From: Stutzerimonas frequens
Lineage (GTDB): Bacteria; Pseudomonadota; Gammaproteobacteria; Pseudomonadales; Pseudomonadaceae
Reading direction: 5' to 3'
DNA length: 64,000 nt
NCBI RefSeq assembly: GCF_024448335.1
Contig: NZ_JAMOHM010000002.1
Coordinates: forward strand, 186,001 to 250,000
The first letter of the stretch is position 1. Every line of letters starts with the position of its first letter. Below the pieces are notes generated by a model that did not search any database, was not told the DNA's origin, and was given only the letters and a program-made list of their open reading frames with translations. Below, in pieces: positions 48,191 to 56,981 of this stretch. The translations under genes and the position numbers were made by a program.

Positions 48191-50758
48191 ATGCAATCCT
48201 CCCTCTCCGTTGACGGCCCGACCAAACCGAAGGCCAAGGCGATCTTTGCCCGGCGCATTCTCCCCGGCATGGTCGCGCTATTGGTGGCAGCGATCGTCGC
48301 AGCGGCCTATGCCGTTATCCATATCGCCCGCGAAATCGACCAGGATGCCCTGCAGCAGAGTCGTTTCCTGTCTGGCAAGGCGCTACAGGCACAGCACGAC
48401 TGGATGAACCGCTCCATCGTCGACTACGCCTTCTGGGGCGACGCCTACGTACACCTGAGCAAGCAGGTCGATGTTGATTGGGCCTATGCCCAGGCCAATC
48501 TCGGCCCCTCGCTGTACAAAGACTTCGGCTACGACGCAGTGCTGGTGATCACCCCGGCGGGCACTACCTCGTATGCAGTCATCCGGGGCAAGCTGCAGCC
48601 GGTAGATGCTTTCCAGTATCTGCAACACGGCTTGCCCGAACTGCTGGCACGGGCCCGCGAGGCCGCCGAAGACGACGCAGGCGCCTCGACCCTGCTCTGG
48701 GCTGAAGGGCAGCCTGCTCTGGTTGCCGCTGCCTCGCTGACCACTGGCGGCACGAATATCGAAGAACACGAAGGGCCGCCATCCATTCTGGTCTTCGTCG
48801 ATCTGCTCGACGCCGCACGACTGGAGGCAATCGGCGAGCAGTACGCCGTGCACAAACTGCAGCTGCTTGCCGATCCATCGGCCCAGGCCGGACCGATCAT
48901 CAGCCAGGCGCTGGAGGATGGAACGCCCGTTCACTTCACCTGGACGGCGGCAAAGCCGGGGCGCCTGCTGCTTCTGGTCACCCTGCCCGTTCTCACCGCC
49001 GTGGCGCTCGGTCTTGGGCTGCTCGCCTGGCTGCTGGTACGCCATGCGCTGCGTGTCGTGCACCTGCTCGACGTCAGCTATGCACGGCTCGCCTCCAGCC
49101 GCAGTGCGCTGGCCGAGAGCGAGGAGCGCTTCCGCGATGTGGCCGAAGCGGCCTCCGACTGGATCTGGGAAACCGACGAACAGGCCCGCCTGACCTTTCT
49201 CTCAAACCGATTCCAGCAGATCACCGGCTATCAACCGAAGCAGTGGCTGGGCCGACCCCTGCTGGAGCTGCTGATCACCGACAGCGCCGCGCTGCAGAGC
49301 TGGCTCGAGGCGCCCCACAGCGCACCGCTGCGCAGCAGCTACCGCGCCGCCGATGGCTGCGAGCGCTATTGCCGGCTGGCTGCACGGACCATCCGGCACG
49401 ATGGCAAGCTGCTCGGCTACCGCGGGACCGCCAGCGACGTCACCGAGGAGACCCGGGCACAGGCGCGGGTTCAATACCTGTCGCAGCATGATGCGTTGAC
49501 CGGGCTGCCCAACCGCAGCCGCCTGCGCGACTACCTCGAGCAGAACCTCGCCTCGCTGCGCAGCGGCTCGACCCTGACGCTGCTGTATATCGACCTCGAC
49601 CGCTTCAAACCGGTGAACGACACCCTTGGCCATGCCGCCGGCGACGAGGTGCTGATCGGCGTCGCGTCACGTCTGCGCGAGCGCACCCGCGACGGCGACT
49701 TGGTGGCGCGCCTGGGCGGCGACGAGTTCGTCGTCGTGCTCCATCGCATGGGCGAGGACGACGATATCGATCGGCTGTGCAACCGCATCATCGATGCGCT
49801 GAGCGCTCCATTCACCTACGAGGATCAGCAAATCAGCATCGGCGCCAGCATTGGCGTGGCTCTGGCACCGAGCGACGCCAGCCAGGCCAACGAACTGTTG
49901 CGCTGTGCCGACATCGCTCTCTACCAGGCCAAGGACGCCGGCAGAGGCACATGGCGCGCCTACGGCCAAGAGATGGATCAGCGCCTGCACGAACGGCTGC
50001 GCCGCGAAGAGGAACTGCGCGTAGCGATCGCCGAACAGCAGCTTGAGGTGCATTATCAGCCGCGCTACCAGAGCCACGATCTGCACATCATCGGCGCCGA
50101 GGCACTGGTGCGCTGGGAACACCCACAGCGCGGCATGCTGCTGCCCGAGCAGTTCATCCCGCTAGCCGAGGAAACCGGGTTGATCATCCAACTCGGGCGC
50201 TGGGTGCTGCGCCAGGCCTGCCAGCAGGCGGCGCGCTGGCCGGGCAACACGGTGGTATCGGTCAATCTCTCACCGCTGCAGCTGCATGATGATCGTCTGC
50301 TGGAGGAAATCACCCAGGCTCTGGCGGACAATGGTCTTGCCGGCGACCGACTAGAACTGGAAGTGACCGAAAGCGCACTGCTGCGCGAAACCCAGAATAC
50401 CCTAGAGCTGCTCAAGCGCATCAAGACGCTGGGTGTTCGCCTCGCGGTGGACGACTTCGGCACCGGCTATTCGTCGCTGACCACCTTGCGGCACTACCCC
50501 TTCGACGTGATCAAGATCGACAACAGCTTCGTCGCCGGCATCGGCCAGTCTATCGAAGATCACTCCATTGTCCGCGCCCTGATCGAGCTGGGCCGTGGCC
50601 TGCAGATGCGGGTGACGGCCGAGGGCGTGGAAACCGAAGAACAGCTGCGCCTGCTGACCGACGACGGCTGCACCGAGGTGCAAGGCTTCCACATGAGTCA
50701 TCCATTGCCCGCCGAAGAGCTGCACAGGATGCTGTACACAGCGGAGCGCCAGCGCTAG
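48191..50758 (+). CDS. Membrane c-di-GMP enzyme: CHASE4-PAS-GGDEF-EAL
   Basis: 855 aa from ATG 48191. First membrane helix near residues 26-46, a CHASE4 periplasmic sensor (DYAFWGDAYVHL, YDAVLVITPAGTT), a second helix near 260-285, a PAS domain (about 310-430), a GGDEF domain with intact GGDEF (509-513) and an upstream RxxD inhibitory site, and an EAL domain with intact EAL (637-639) and DDFGTGYSS. Both activities could be live: diguanylate cyclase and phosphodiesterase. FleQ responds to c-di-GMP, but a link to this enzyme is inference. Confidence 0.93.
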   Translation: MQSSLSVDGPTKPKAKAIFARRILPGMVALLVAAIVAAAYAVIHIAREIDQDALQQSRFLSGKALQAQHDWMNRSIVDYAFWGDAYVHLSKQVDVDWAYAQANLGPSLYKDFGYDAVLVITPAGTTSYAVIRGKLQPVDAFQYLQHGLPELLARAREAAEDDAGASTLLWAEGQPALVAAASLTTGGTNIEEHEGPPSILVFVDLLDAARLEAIGEQYAVHKLQLLADPSAQAGPIISQALEDGTPVHFTWTAAKPGRLLLLVTLPVLTAVALGLGLLAWLLVRHALRVVHLLDVSYARLASSRSALAESEERFRDVAEAASDWIWETDEQARLTFLSNRFQQITGYQPKQWLGRPLLELLITDSAALQSWLEAPHSAPLRSSYRAADGCERYCRLAARTIRHDGKLLGYRGTASDVTEETRAQARVQYLSQHDALTGLPNRSRLRDYLEQNLASLRSGSTLTLLYIDLDRFKPVNDTLGHAAGDEVLIGVASRLRERTRDGDLVARLGGDEFVVVLHRMGEDDDIDRLCNRIIDALSAPFTYEDQQISIGASIGVALAPSDASQANELLRCADIALYQAKDAGRGTWRAYGQEMDQRLHERLRREEELRVAIAEQQLEVHYQPRYQSHDLHIIGAEALVRWEHPQRGMLLPEQFIPLAEETGLIIQLGRWVLRQACQQAARWPGNTVVSVNLSPLQLHDDRLLEEITQALADNGLAGDRLELEVTESALLRETQNTLELLKRIKTLGVRLAVDDFGTGYSSLTTLRHYPFDVIKIDNSFVAGIGQSIEDHSIVRALIELGRGLQMRVTAEGVETEEQLRLLTDDGCTEVQGFHMSHPLPAEELHRMLYTAERQR

Positions 50759-50777
50759 TCGCGGCGCCCGGACAGCT

Positions 50778-51287
50778 TCAGCGCTTGAGTTCGAACTGGA
50801 TTTCAGCACCTTCGATCAGCGATTCGTCTTCGGCTTCGCCCGATATCAGGCGGCCGCCGATCTGCATCGATCGCGACGGCTCCCCCTTATCGAAAAGCGG
50901 TGGCAAAAGGCGGATGGATTCGCTGCTAGGCGCCGGTTTCAGCTCTTCGGCCAGTTCTTCCGGCAAGCGCAGATCAAGCACCGGCTCGACAAGCTCGACC
51001 TCGGCCGGCTTCTCCGGCTGCTTTGGCGGCGCAGGGCGCGATCGCGCGGCAGGCTGAGCTTCAGGCTCAGGAATGTCGATCTGTACAGGCGGCGGCTCAG
51101 CTTCCGCCGCCTGATTCACAGGCGCCACCTCGATCTCCAGATCAGGTGGCGCCTCTGTCGCGTCAACGGGCTCCGATATCGACTGCTGCGGCGTTTGCGC
51201 TGCTCGTTCGGCTTCCCGAGCCTGCTCCTCGCGCTCGCATCCACTCAGCAAGGCCAACAACAGCAACAAAAACAGCGGCCTCGACAT
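50778..51287 (-). CDS. Lipoprotein of unknown function, Pro/Glu-rich
   Basis: 169 aa from MSRPLFLLLLLALLSGCERE, with lipobox LSGC. ATG 51287 is favoured because GAGGA is nine bases upstream; ATGs at 51293 and 51296 are too close to it. A Pro/Glu/Ala-rich, probably disordered middle (about 20-110) is followed by a small C-terminal beta segment (MQIGGRLISGEAEDESLIEGAEIQFELKR as separate pieces). Convergent with the GGDEF-EAL gene, 20 bp apart. Confidence 0.75.
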   Translation of the reverse strand: MSRPLFLLLLLALLSGCEREEQAREAERAAQTPQQSISEPVDATEAPPDLEIEVAPVNQAAEAEPPPVQIDIPEPEAQPAARSRPAPPKQPEKPAEVELVEPVLDLRLPEELAEELKPAPSSESIRLLPPLFDKGEPSRSMQIGGRLISGEAEDESLIEGAEIQFELKR

Positions 51288-51323
51288 CGGCATCATTCCT
51301 CGCAGCGAAGGACTCAGGAGCGC

Positions 51324-52754
51324 CTATTGTGCGTCCCGGCACAGCTCCGACGCCAGTTGCCCGAGCGTACGCAAGGCGCGTTCGGTCTCGTGGTTCCAGG
51401 GCAAACCGCAGTTGAGCCGTATGCAGTGGTTGAACTGCTCGGTGTTGCTGAAGATCAGCCCCGGCGCAATGCTGATGCCCTGCGCCAGCGCCCGCACGTG
51501 CAGCTCCTGGGTATTGACCCGCACCGGCAGACTGACCCAGAGGATGAAGTTGCCCTTGGGCCGCGTCATCTGCGTGCCTTCCGGGAAATAGCGCTGCACC
51601 GCCAGCTGGAAGGCGCTGAGGTTCTTGCGATACTCCTGGCGGATCGCCCGCAGGTGCCGGTCATAGCCGCCATTCTCCAGGTACGCCGCCACGGCCATCT
51701 GCGTCACGCTGCAGGCGGAGTGTGTACTGAACGTCTGCAGGCGCTCGATCTCCGGTTGATGGCGACCAGCGATGACCCAACCGATACGCACGCCCGGCGA
51801 CAGCGTCTTGGAAAAGCTCGAGCAGTAGATGACCCGCCCCTCCCGGTCATTGGACTTGAGCGCCTTGTACTGGTCCTGCTCGAACATCAACTCGCCGTAG
51901 ATATCGTCCTCGACGATCTGGATGTCGAACCGTGCTGCCAGGCTCAGCAGCTGTTTCTGTCGATGGTCGGGCATGCTCACGCCCAGCGGATTGCTCAGCC
52001 GCGCCGTGAGCACCAACGCCTTGATCGGCCATTGCCCGGCTGCAAGCTGCAGCGCCTCGAGGCTCATGCCGGTATCCGGGTCGCTGGGAATCTCGATGAC
52101 CTTGAGCCCCAGCAGATCCGCCAGTTGCAGCAGACCGTAATAGCTCGGCGACTCGGCGGCAATCAGATCCCCTGGCCGCGTCAGCACCCGCAGCGACATC
52201 TGCAGCGCATCGACGCAACCATGAGTGATGACGATCTCGCCGGGATCGACCACCACACCGGCGTCGCGCATACGGATCGCCACCTGACGGCGCAACGGCT
52301 CATAGCCAGGACTGAACATGTAGCTGAACGCCCGCGGGCTCTGGAAGCGCGTGACCTTGGCCAGCTGCTGGTGCAGCGCCCTGACCGGCAGGTAATCCAC
52401 ATGCGGCACGGCGGCGCCCAGCGGAATCAGCCCTTCACGGCGGGACTCGCTGAGTACCTGGTTGATGATGCTGCTGCGCGTGACCAGCGTGGGCCGCTCG
52501 ACCCGCGCGATATCGGGTGTCGGCGCGGTGAGCACCGGGGTCTGGTGGACATAAAAGCCGGACTGCGGGCGCGCCCTGATCATGCCCTGATCTTCGAGAT
52601 TGGCGTAGGCCTGGAGCACGGTCGCATGGCTGACGCTCAGCTGCCGGCTCATCTTGCGTACCGAAGGCACACGTTCGCCGGGTCGATACACCCCGCGCCG
52701 GATATCCTCGGCGAGCTGCTGGGCAATGCGCTGATAGAGCAACAGATTGGTCAT
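51324..52754 (-). CDS. MocR-type transcription regulator (GntR HTH + aminotransferase domain)
   Basis: 476 aa: GntR winged-helix N-terminus (IRRGVYRPGERVPSVRKMSRQ) and a class I aminotransferase-like domain with the PLP lysine in CSSFSKTLSPGVRIGW. Such proteins sense PLP-linked amino compounds or vitamin B6 and usually regulate a neighbouring gene. The 110-bp upstream gap separates it from the convergently spaced OmpA gene; no target is evident. Confidence 0.88.
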   Translation of the reverse strand: MTNLLLYQRIAQQLAEDIRRGVYRPGERVPSVRKMSRQLSVSHATVLQAYANLEDQGMIRARPQSGFYVHQTPVLTAPTPDIARVERPTLVTRSSIINQVLSESRREGLIPLGAAVPHVDYLPVRALHQQLAKVTRFQSPRAFSYMFSPGYEPLRRQVAIRMRDAGVVVDPGEIVITHGCVDALQMSLRVLTRPGDLIAAESPSYYGLLQLADLLGLKVIEIPSDPDTGMSLEALQLAAGQWPIKALVLTARLSNPLGVSMPDHRQKQLLSLAARFDIQIVEDDIYGELMFEQDQYKALKSNDREGRVIYCSSFSKTLSPGVRIGWVIAGRHQPEIERLQTFSTHSACSVTQMAVAAYLENGGYDRHLRAIRQEYRKNLSAFQLAVQRYFPEGTQMTRPKGNFILWVSLPVRVNTQELHVRALAQGISIAPGLIFSNTEQFNHCIRLNCGLPWNHETERALRTLGQLASELCRDAQ

Positions 52755-52864
52755 CTCACCGGTCTCCCGCCAACTGAACCGTAACAGTAGCTCAGCGAAA
52801 CATCAGCAGACCAATACAGTTGCGCAGCATGTGGGCGAAACAGTCCAGCCTCTAGCCCACGATT

Positions 52865-53662
52865 TCAGCGATCGGGCGCGAGATTACCTTCCCCGTCGGA
52901 AAACAGGATCTCGACCCGGCGATTCTGCGCACGGCCACGTGCCGAAGCGTTTTCCGCCAGCGGAAACTGCTCACCGTAACCGCGAACTTCGATACGCTCG
53001 GCGCTGATTCCCAAGCTAACCAACAGATCAGCCACCATCTGCGCCCGCGCGCGCGACAGTTCCAGATTCGCCTGCGGGTCGCCACGGCTGTCGCTATAGC
53101 CCTCGATACGTACCTTGCGCTGCGGGTTGCGCTGCAGGAACTGGACGAGCTTGAGCAGGGTTCGGTTCGCCGTATGGCTCAGCTCCGCACTGTCCGGACT
53201 GAAAAGCACGTCACCGAGCGTCATGACCTGGCCACGGTCGGTCTCGCTCGCCGCCAGGCTCATCAGCTGGTCTTCGAGCCAGCGCCCCTGCTGTTCATCG
53301 GTCATCAGCCTGGCGTCCTGCAACATCCGCCGCAGTCGGTCCCGCTCCATTTCCAACCGCGCCACCCGCTCCTGCTGTTGCAGCAGCTTGCCCTGCAGCC
53401 CGGCGATCTCGCTGTAGCGCCTACTGAGATAGGCATAATGGCGAGCATCCTCGGCACCGCCCCAATACTCTTTGAAGCGCTCGGATCGCTGCAGGGTTTC
53501 AACCGCGCGCTGCAAATCCTTTGGCGCACTGCGATGGACGGCAGGATCGGCCTCAATCCGCTGCAATGCCGCAGAGGCCTCGCCGATCTCCCGCTCGGTT
53601 TCCTGGCTGGCGCAGCCGACCAGCGCCAGCCCAGCCAGCAGCATTGCGAATCGCCGTGTCAC
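52865..53662 (-). CDS. OmpA-family outer-membrane lipoprotein
   Basis: 265 aa, lipobox LVGC after MTRRFAMLLAGLA. A coiled-coil middle (about 95-130) leads to an OmpA C-terminal peptidoglycan-binding domain (VRIEGYSDSRGDPQANLELSRARAQ in pieces, VRGYGEQFPLAENAS, NRRVEI). The GTG start overlaps the upstream stop (GTGA). It is paired with the DUF4398 gene. Confidence 0.87.
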   Translation of the reverse strand: MTRRFAMLLAGLALVGCASQETEREIGEASAALQRIEADPAVHRSAPKDLQRAVETLQRSERFKEYWGGAEDARHYAYLSRRYSEIAGLQGKLLQQQERVARLEMERDRLRRMLQDARLMTDEQQGRWLEDQLMSLAASETDRGQVMTLGDVLFSPDSAELSHTANRTLLKLVQFLQRNPQRKVRIEGYSDSRGDPQANLELSRARAQMVADLLVSLGISAERIEVRGYGEQFPLAENASARGRAQNRRVEILFSDGEGNLAPDR

Positions 53663-54015
53663 CGTACGTCTCCTAACTGCTGCCGTAGACGCTGAATGCG
53701 CCGATTGAGATCGCCGACCTGCGCCTCACGCTGATCACTGAGCACGCGCAGCTCCGCCAGCCGGGCGTCCAGCTCGGCCTGCTCGGCCAACAGGCGCGCC
53801 TCACGGTTCTCGCCGGCCTCAAGCGCCGAGCGGGCAGCAGCCAACTTGGTTTCGGCCTGCACCAGTTCCTCGTAGACCAGAGCGGTTTCGATCGAGCGGG
53901 CCTGGGCAACAGCCGCCTCCGTCAGGCGCAACTGCGCCACAGGAGCAGGATCACTTGCACACCCCAGCAGAACCAGCAACGGCAACGAAAGGGCACAGGG
54001 AAGTAGTCGTCTCAC
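53659..54015 (-). CDS. DUF4398-type small lipoprotein
   Basis: 118 aa from GTG 54015 with AGGA eight to nine bases upstream. Signal MRRLLPCALSLPLLVLLGC with lipobox LLGC, then a helical coiled coil (RLTEAAVAQARSIETALVYEEL). DUF4398 proteins often precede OmpA lipoproteins, as here. A structural envelope role is likely but unproven. Confidence 0.78.
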   Translation of the reverse strand: MRRLLPCALSLPLLVLLGCASDPAPVAQLRLTEAAVAQARSIETALVYEELVQAETKLAAARSALEAGENREARLLAEQAELDARLAELRVLSDQREAQVGDLNRRIQRLRQQLGDVR

Positions 54016-54023
54016 GGTGGATC

Positions 54024-54848
54024 CTATTTTTTCGAAGCGCTGCCACGGCCAGTCTGCTGGTTCTTCCACACCGTCAGGTTGTGCACCAGCAACTGCTCTG
54101 GCACGCCGGCGGCGCGCAATTCTGTCATTTTCCGCGCCAGTTGTCCGCGCAACCAGGGATCGTTGCACGCCGAATCATGGGAAATCGCCAAATGCATGTC
54201 ACGGCCAATAACCGGAGGATCCAGGCGTTGCACCTTGTCCAGCAGTCCCAGCGCGTCAGCCACAGCAATCGTGCTGTAACGCTCATGCAACAGGTACTGG
54301 CGATCGCCCTCGATCAACTGCAGCAGCCCCTGCTCGAGTCCGGGCGCCTGCTGCAATTGCAGATTTGCCTTGGCGAAGGCGTCGAACTCGCTGCCATAAC
54401 GGCTGCCAGCGACAACCACGCCCGGATGACCTCGCAGGTCTTCGCGGCTGGAGTAGAAGAAACCGGGTTCATTACGCACCCATGCAACTGTTTGCAGCTG
54501 GACGATGGCCGGATGTATGAAGTCCAGTTCTTCCAGTCGCTGGATGGTCAGCGTCGCATCGGCAAGAACATCCACGCGTCCACTGCGTACCTCATCGAGC
54601 GCCTTGGCGCGATCGCCGGTGTAGAGCAGCTCCAGCTTCAAGCCGAGGGACTCGGCGATCTGCCCCAGCAGATCGGCGTTGGCACCCACCAGGCGCTTGG
54701 GGTTCTGCGGATCGCGCCAGAGAAACGGCGGGTTATCTGCCGCACCGGTTGCCACCAGGCGATCACATTTTCCCGCTGCCGTTGCCGTGAACGGCGCCGC
54801 CAGGGCCAGCGCGATCAACGCAGATTTCAACGCAAAGGCGAAACGCAT
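54024..54848 (-). CDS. Periplasmic solute-binding protein (SBP_bac_3-like)
   Basis: 274 aa from ATG 54848 (GAGG upstream), signal peptide to TATAA, then an amino-acid-type binding fold (GADNPPFLWRDP read as VATGAADNPPFLW, RVDVLADATLT). No ABC permease or ATPase lies beside it, so it may serve a distant transporter or be a sensor-type orphan. It is close to the DUF4398/OmpA pair. Confidence 0.75.
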   Translation of the reverse strand: MRFAFALKSALIALALAAPFTATAAGKCDRLVATGAADNPPFLWRDPQNPKRLVGANADLLGQIAESLGLKLELLYTGDRAKALDEVRSGRVDVLADATLTIQRLEELDFIHPAIVQLQTVAWVRNEPGFFYSSREDLRGHPGVVVAGSRYGSEFDAFAKANLQLQQAPGLEQGLLQLIEGDRQYLLHERYSTIAVADALGLLDKVQRLDPPVIGRDMHLAISHDSACNDPWLRGQLARKMTELRAAGVPEQLLVHNLTVWKNQQTGRGSASKK

Positions 54849-54930
54849 GAATATCCTCTTAGTGCGGTAAAGCTGGTGCGAAACGGTTGCGCCGATGGTA
54901 CACCGACGAGCCCACTGATCGCCCATGAAA

Positions 54931-54953
54931 AAACCCGCTACATGAGCGGGTTT
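54931..54953 (-). terminator. Intrinsic terminator of etfBA
   Basis: AAACCCGCT (54931-54939) pairs with AGCGGGTTT (54945-54953), 5-nt loop, and a T-run follows on the minus strand. It is 19 bp past the etfA stop. Confidence 0.85.
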
Positions 54954-54971
54954 CTTCAACAGCGATCAGCT

Positions 54972-55901
54972 TCAGACCAGCTTTTCCAGCTCCGGCACGA
55001 TCTCGAACAGATCGCCCACCAGGCCGTAGTCGGCAACCTGGAAGATCGGCGCTTCCTCGTCCTTGTTGATCGCGACGATCACCTTGGAGTCCTTCATGCC
55101 GGCCAGGTGCTGGATGGCACCGGAGATACCGACCGCGATGTACAGCTGCGGTGCAACGATCTTGCCGGTCTGGCCGACCTGCATGTCGTTCGGCACGAAG
55201 CCGGCATCGACCGCGGCACGGGAGGCACCGACTGCGGCGCCGAGCTTGTCGGCCAGCGAGTACAGGTGCTTGAAGTTCTCGCCGTTCTGCATGCCGCGAC
55301 CGCCGGAAACGACGATCTTAGCAGCGGTCAGCTCAGGACGATCCGACTTGGCCAGCTCTTCGCCAACGAAAGCGGACTTGCCGGCATCGCCAGTCCCGGA
55401 CACTTGCTCAACCGCAGCCGAGCCGCCGGTGGCATTCACCGCATCGAAGCCGGTCGCACGCACGGTGATGACCTTGATGGCAGCGCTGGACTGCACGGTA
55501 GCGATGGCGTTACCGGCATAGATCGGGCGCTTGAAGGTATCGGCACTTTCAACCGCGATGATCTCGGAGATCTGATCGACATCCAGTTGAGCGGCAACGC
55601 GCGGCAGGAAGTTCTTGCCGTTGGTGGTCGCTGCAGCCAGCACGTGGCTGTAGTTCTTCGCCAGGTCGGCGATCAGCGGCGCGACGTTTTCCGGCAGCTG
55701 ATTGGCGTAAGCTGCGTCGTCAGCGACCAGGACCTTGGCCACGCCTTCGATCTGCGCGGCGGCTTCGCCGATGGCACCGCAGCCGCTGCCGGCAACCAGT
55801 ACGTGGATGTCACCACCGATGGCCTTTGCTGCAGCAACGGTGTTCAGGGTAGCGGCCGCGAGGACGGCGTTGTTGTGTTCAGCGATAACCAGGATAGTCA
55901 T
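54972..55901 (-). CDS. etfA: Electron transfer flavoprotein alpha subunit EtfA
   Basis: 309 aa with the C-terminal FAD-binding domain ([42 protein letters not shown]). It carries electrons from acyl-CoA and other dehydrogenases to ETF-QO. The start comes right after the etfB stop. Confidence 0.97.
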   Translation of the reverse strand: MTILVIAEHNNAVLAAATLNTVAAAKAIGGDIHVLVAGSGCGAIGEAAAQIEGVAKVLVADDAAYANQLPENVAPLIADLAKNYSHVLAAATTNGKNFLPRVAAQLDVDQISEIIAVESADTFKRPIYAGNAIATVQSSAAIKVITVRATGFDAVNATGGSAAVEQVSGTGDAGKSAFVGEELAKSDRPELTAAKIVVSGGRGMQNGENFKHLYSLADKLGAAVGASRAAVDAGFVPNDMQVGQTGKIVAPQLYIAVGISGAIQHLAGMKDSKVIVAINKDEEAPIFQVADYGLVGDLFEIVPELEKLV

Positions 55902-56651
55902 TTAGATTACCTTCGCCTCGTTCTTCAGTTTCTCGACCAGTTCAGCCACGGACTTGACCTTGATACCGGCGCTGCGGGCTGCCGGCGCTTCGACTTTCAG
56001 GGTCTTCACGGTGGAAGTGGTGGTGACACCCAGTGCATCCGGAGTCAGCGTTTCCAGCGGCTTCTTCTTGGCCTTCATGATGTTCGGCAGCGACGCGTAG
56101 CGCGGCTCGTTCAGACGCAGGTCGGTGGTGACGATCGCCGGCAGGTTCAGCGCGACGGTCTGCAGGCCGCCGTCAATTTCGCGGGTGACGTTGACCTTGT
56201 CGCCAGCCACTTCCACCTTGGAGGCGAAAGTGCCCTGGGCATAGCCGGTCAGCGCGCCGAGCATCTGGCCGGTCTGGTTGTTGTCGCTGTCGATCGCCTG
56301 CTTGCCGAGGATGACCAGCTGCGGCTGCTCCTTGTCGACCACGGCCTTGAGCAGCTTGGCAACCGCCAGGGAGTTCAGTTCGTCGTTGGACTCGACCAGC
56401 ACGGCGCGGTCGGCGCCCAGCGCCAGCGCGGTGCGCAGCTGCTCCTGGGCAGCGGTCGGACCGATGGAGACGACAACGATTTCGCTCGCCACGCCTTTCT
56501 CTTTCAGGCGTACTGCCTCTTCCACGGCAATTTCGCAGAAGGGGTTCATCGACATCTTGACGTTGGCCAGGTCAACGCCGGAATTGTCCGCCTTGACGCG
56601 AACCTTGACGTTGTAATCGACCACTCGTTTGACAGCTACAAGAACCTTCAT
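55902..56651 (-). CDS. etfB: Electron transfer flavoprotein beta subunit EtfB
   Basis: 249 aa from [20 protein letters not shown] 56651. AMP-binding ETF beta family ([31 protein letters not shown]). It dimerises with EtfA. Divergent from the ETF-QO gene across a 330-bp control region. Confidence 0.97.
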   Translation of the reverse strand: MKVLVAVKRVVDYNVKVRVKADNSGVDLANVKMSMNPFCEIAVEEAVRLKEKGVASEIVVVSIGPTAAQEQLRTALALGADRAVLVESNDELNSLAVAKLLKAVVDKEQPQLVILGKQAIDSDNNQTGQMLGALTGYAQGTFASKVEVAGDKVNVTREIDGGLQTVALNLPAIVTTDLRLNEPRYASLPNIMKAKKKPLETLTPDALGVTTTSTVKTLKVEAPAARSAGIKVKSVAELVEKLKNEAKVI

Positions 56652-56854
56652 GGATTCCTCGTTACTCTCCGGTGAATAGAATTCCGCCGAGGCGAACCGA
56701 GCCTTGCTCGTGGCTTGGGTTTTGATAGCCGCTGCCCTGTTCGGCGAGTGCAAACCGTCCGTATCTTGACCGCAGGCCGCGGACGGGGTCAACAACGCAT
56801 ATGACCCGTCATAACGACGCGGTTCGAGCGATTCTAACAGGCTTCCAGAAAATT

Positions 56855-56868
56855 CAAACAAACGTTTG
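56855..56868. promoter_or_regulatory. PsrA-like operator
   Basis: CAAAC-N4-GTTTG (56855-56868) fits the PsrA motif C/GAAAC-N2-4-GTTTG/C. A 12-bp palindrome ACAAACGTTTGT (56858-56869) overlaps it. It abuts the -35 of the ETF-QO promoter. PsrA is a fatty-acid-responsive TetR regulator that affects beta-oxidation genes in Pseudomonas. Confidence 0.6.
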
Positions 56869-56870
56869 TA

Positions 56871-56899
56871 TTGGACCGATTCGAGCGTCTATATATAAT
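56871..56899 (+). promoter_or_regulatory. sigma70 promoter of the ETF-QO gene
   Basis: TTGGAC (56871-56876), 17 bp, TATAAT (56894-56899): perfect -10 and good -35. The start near 56906 leaves a leader of about 76 nt before ATG 56982. Confidence 0.85.
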
Positions 56900-56981
56900 G
56901 CGCCGGCCCGGCTCGGTCAGGGGCCGATCACAGCCCTCCACCACTTATATAACAACCAAGCCCTGAGTAGGAGAAAGCCTA

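Larger units (their letters stand above)
56652..56981. promoter_or_regulatory. 330-bp divergent control region of etfBA and ETF-QO
   Basis: No gene is supported. It contains the promoter and PsrA-like operator described at 56855-56899. The half nearer etfB (56652-56850) shows no further clear sites, and no clean promoter for etfB was identified. Confidence 0.6.

Noticed and set aside
54970-56651. etfBA and ETF-QO as an unusual electron bifurcation system
   Set aside because: Sequences fit the standard ETF/ETF-QO respiratory pathway and no bifurcating partner genes are present.
53955-56675. A 906-codon open frame on the plus strand across etfA, etfB and the solute-binding protein gene
   Set aside because: It lies antisense to well-recognised genes, has no family features and reflects GC-rich codon bias on the opposite strand.
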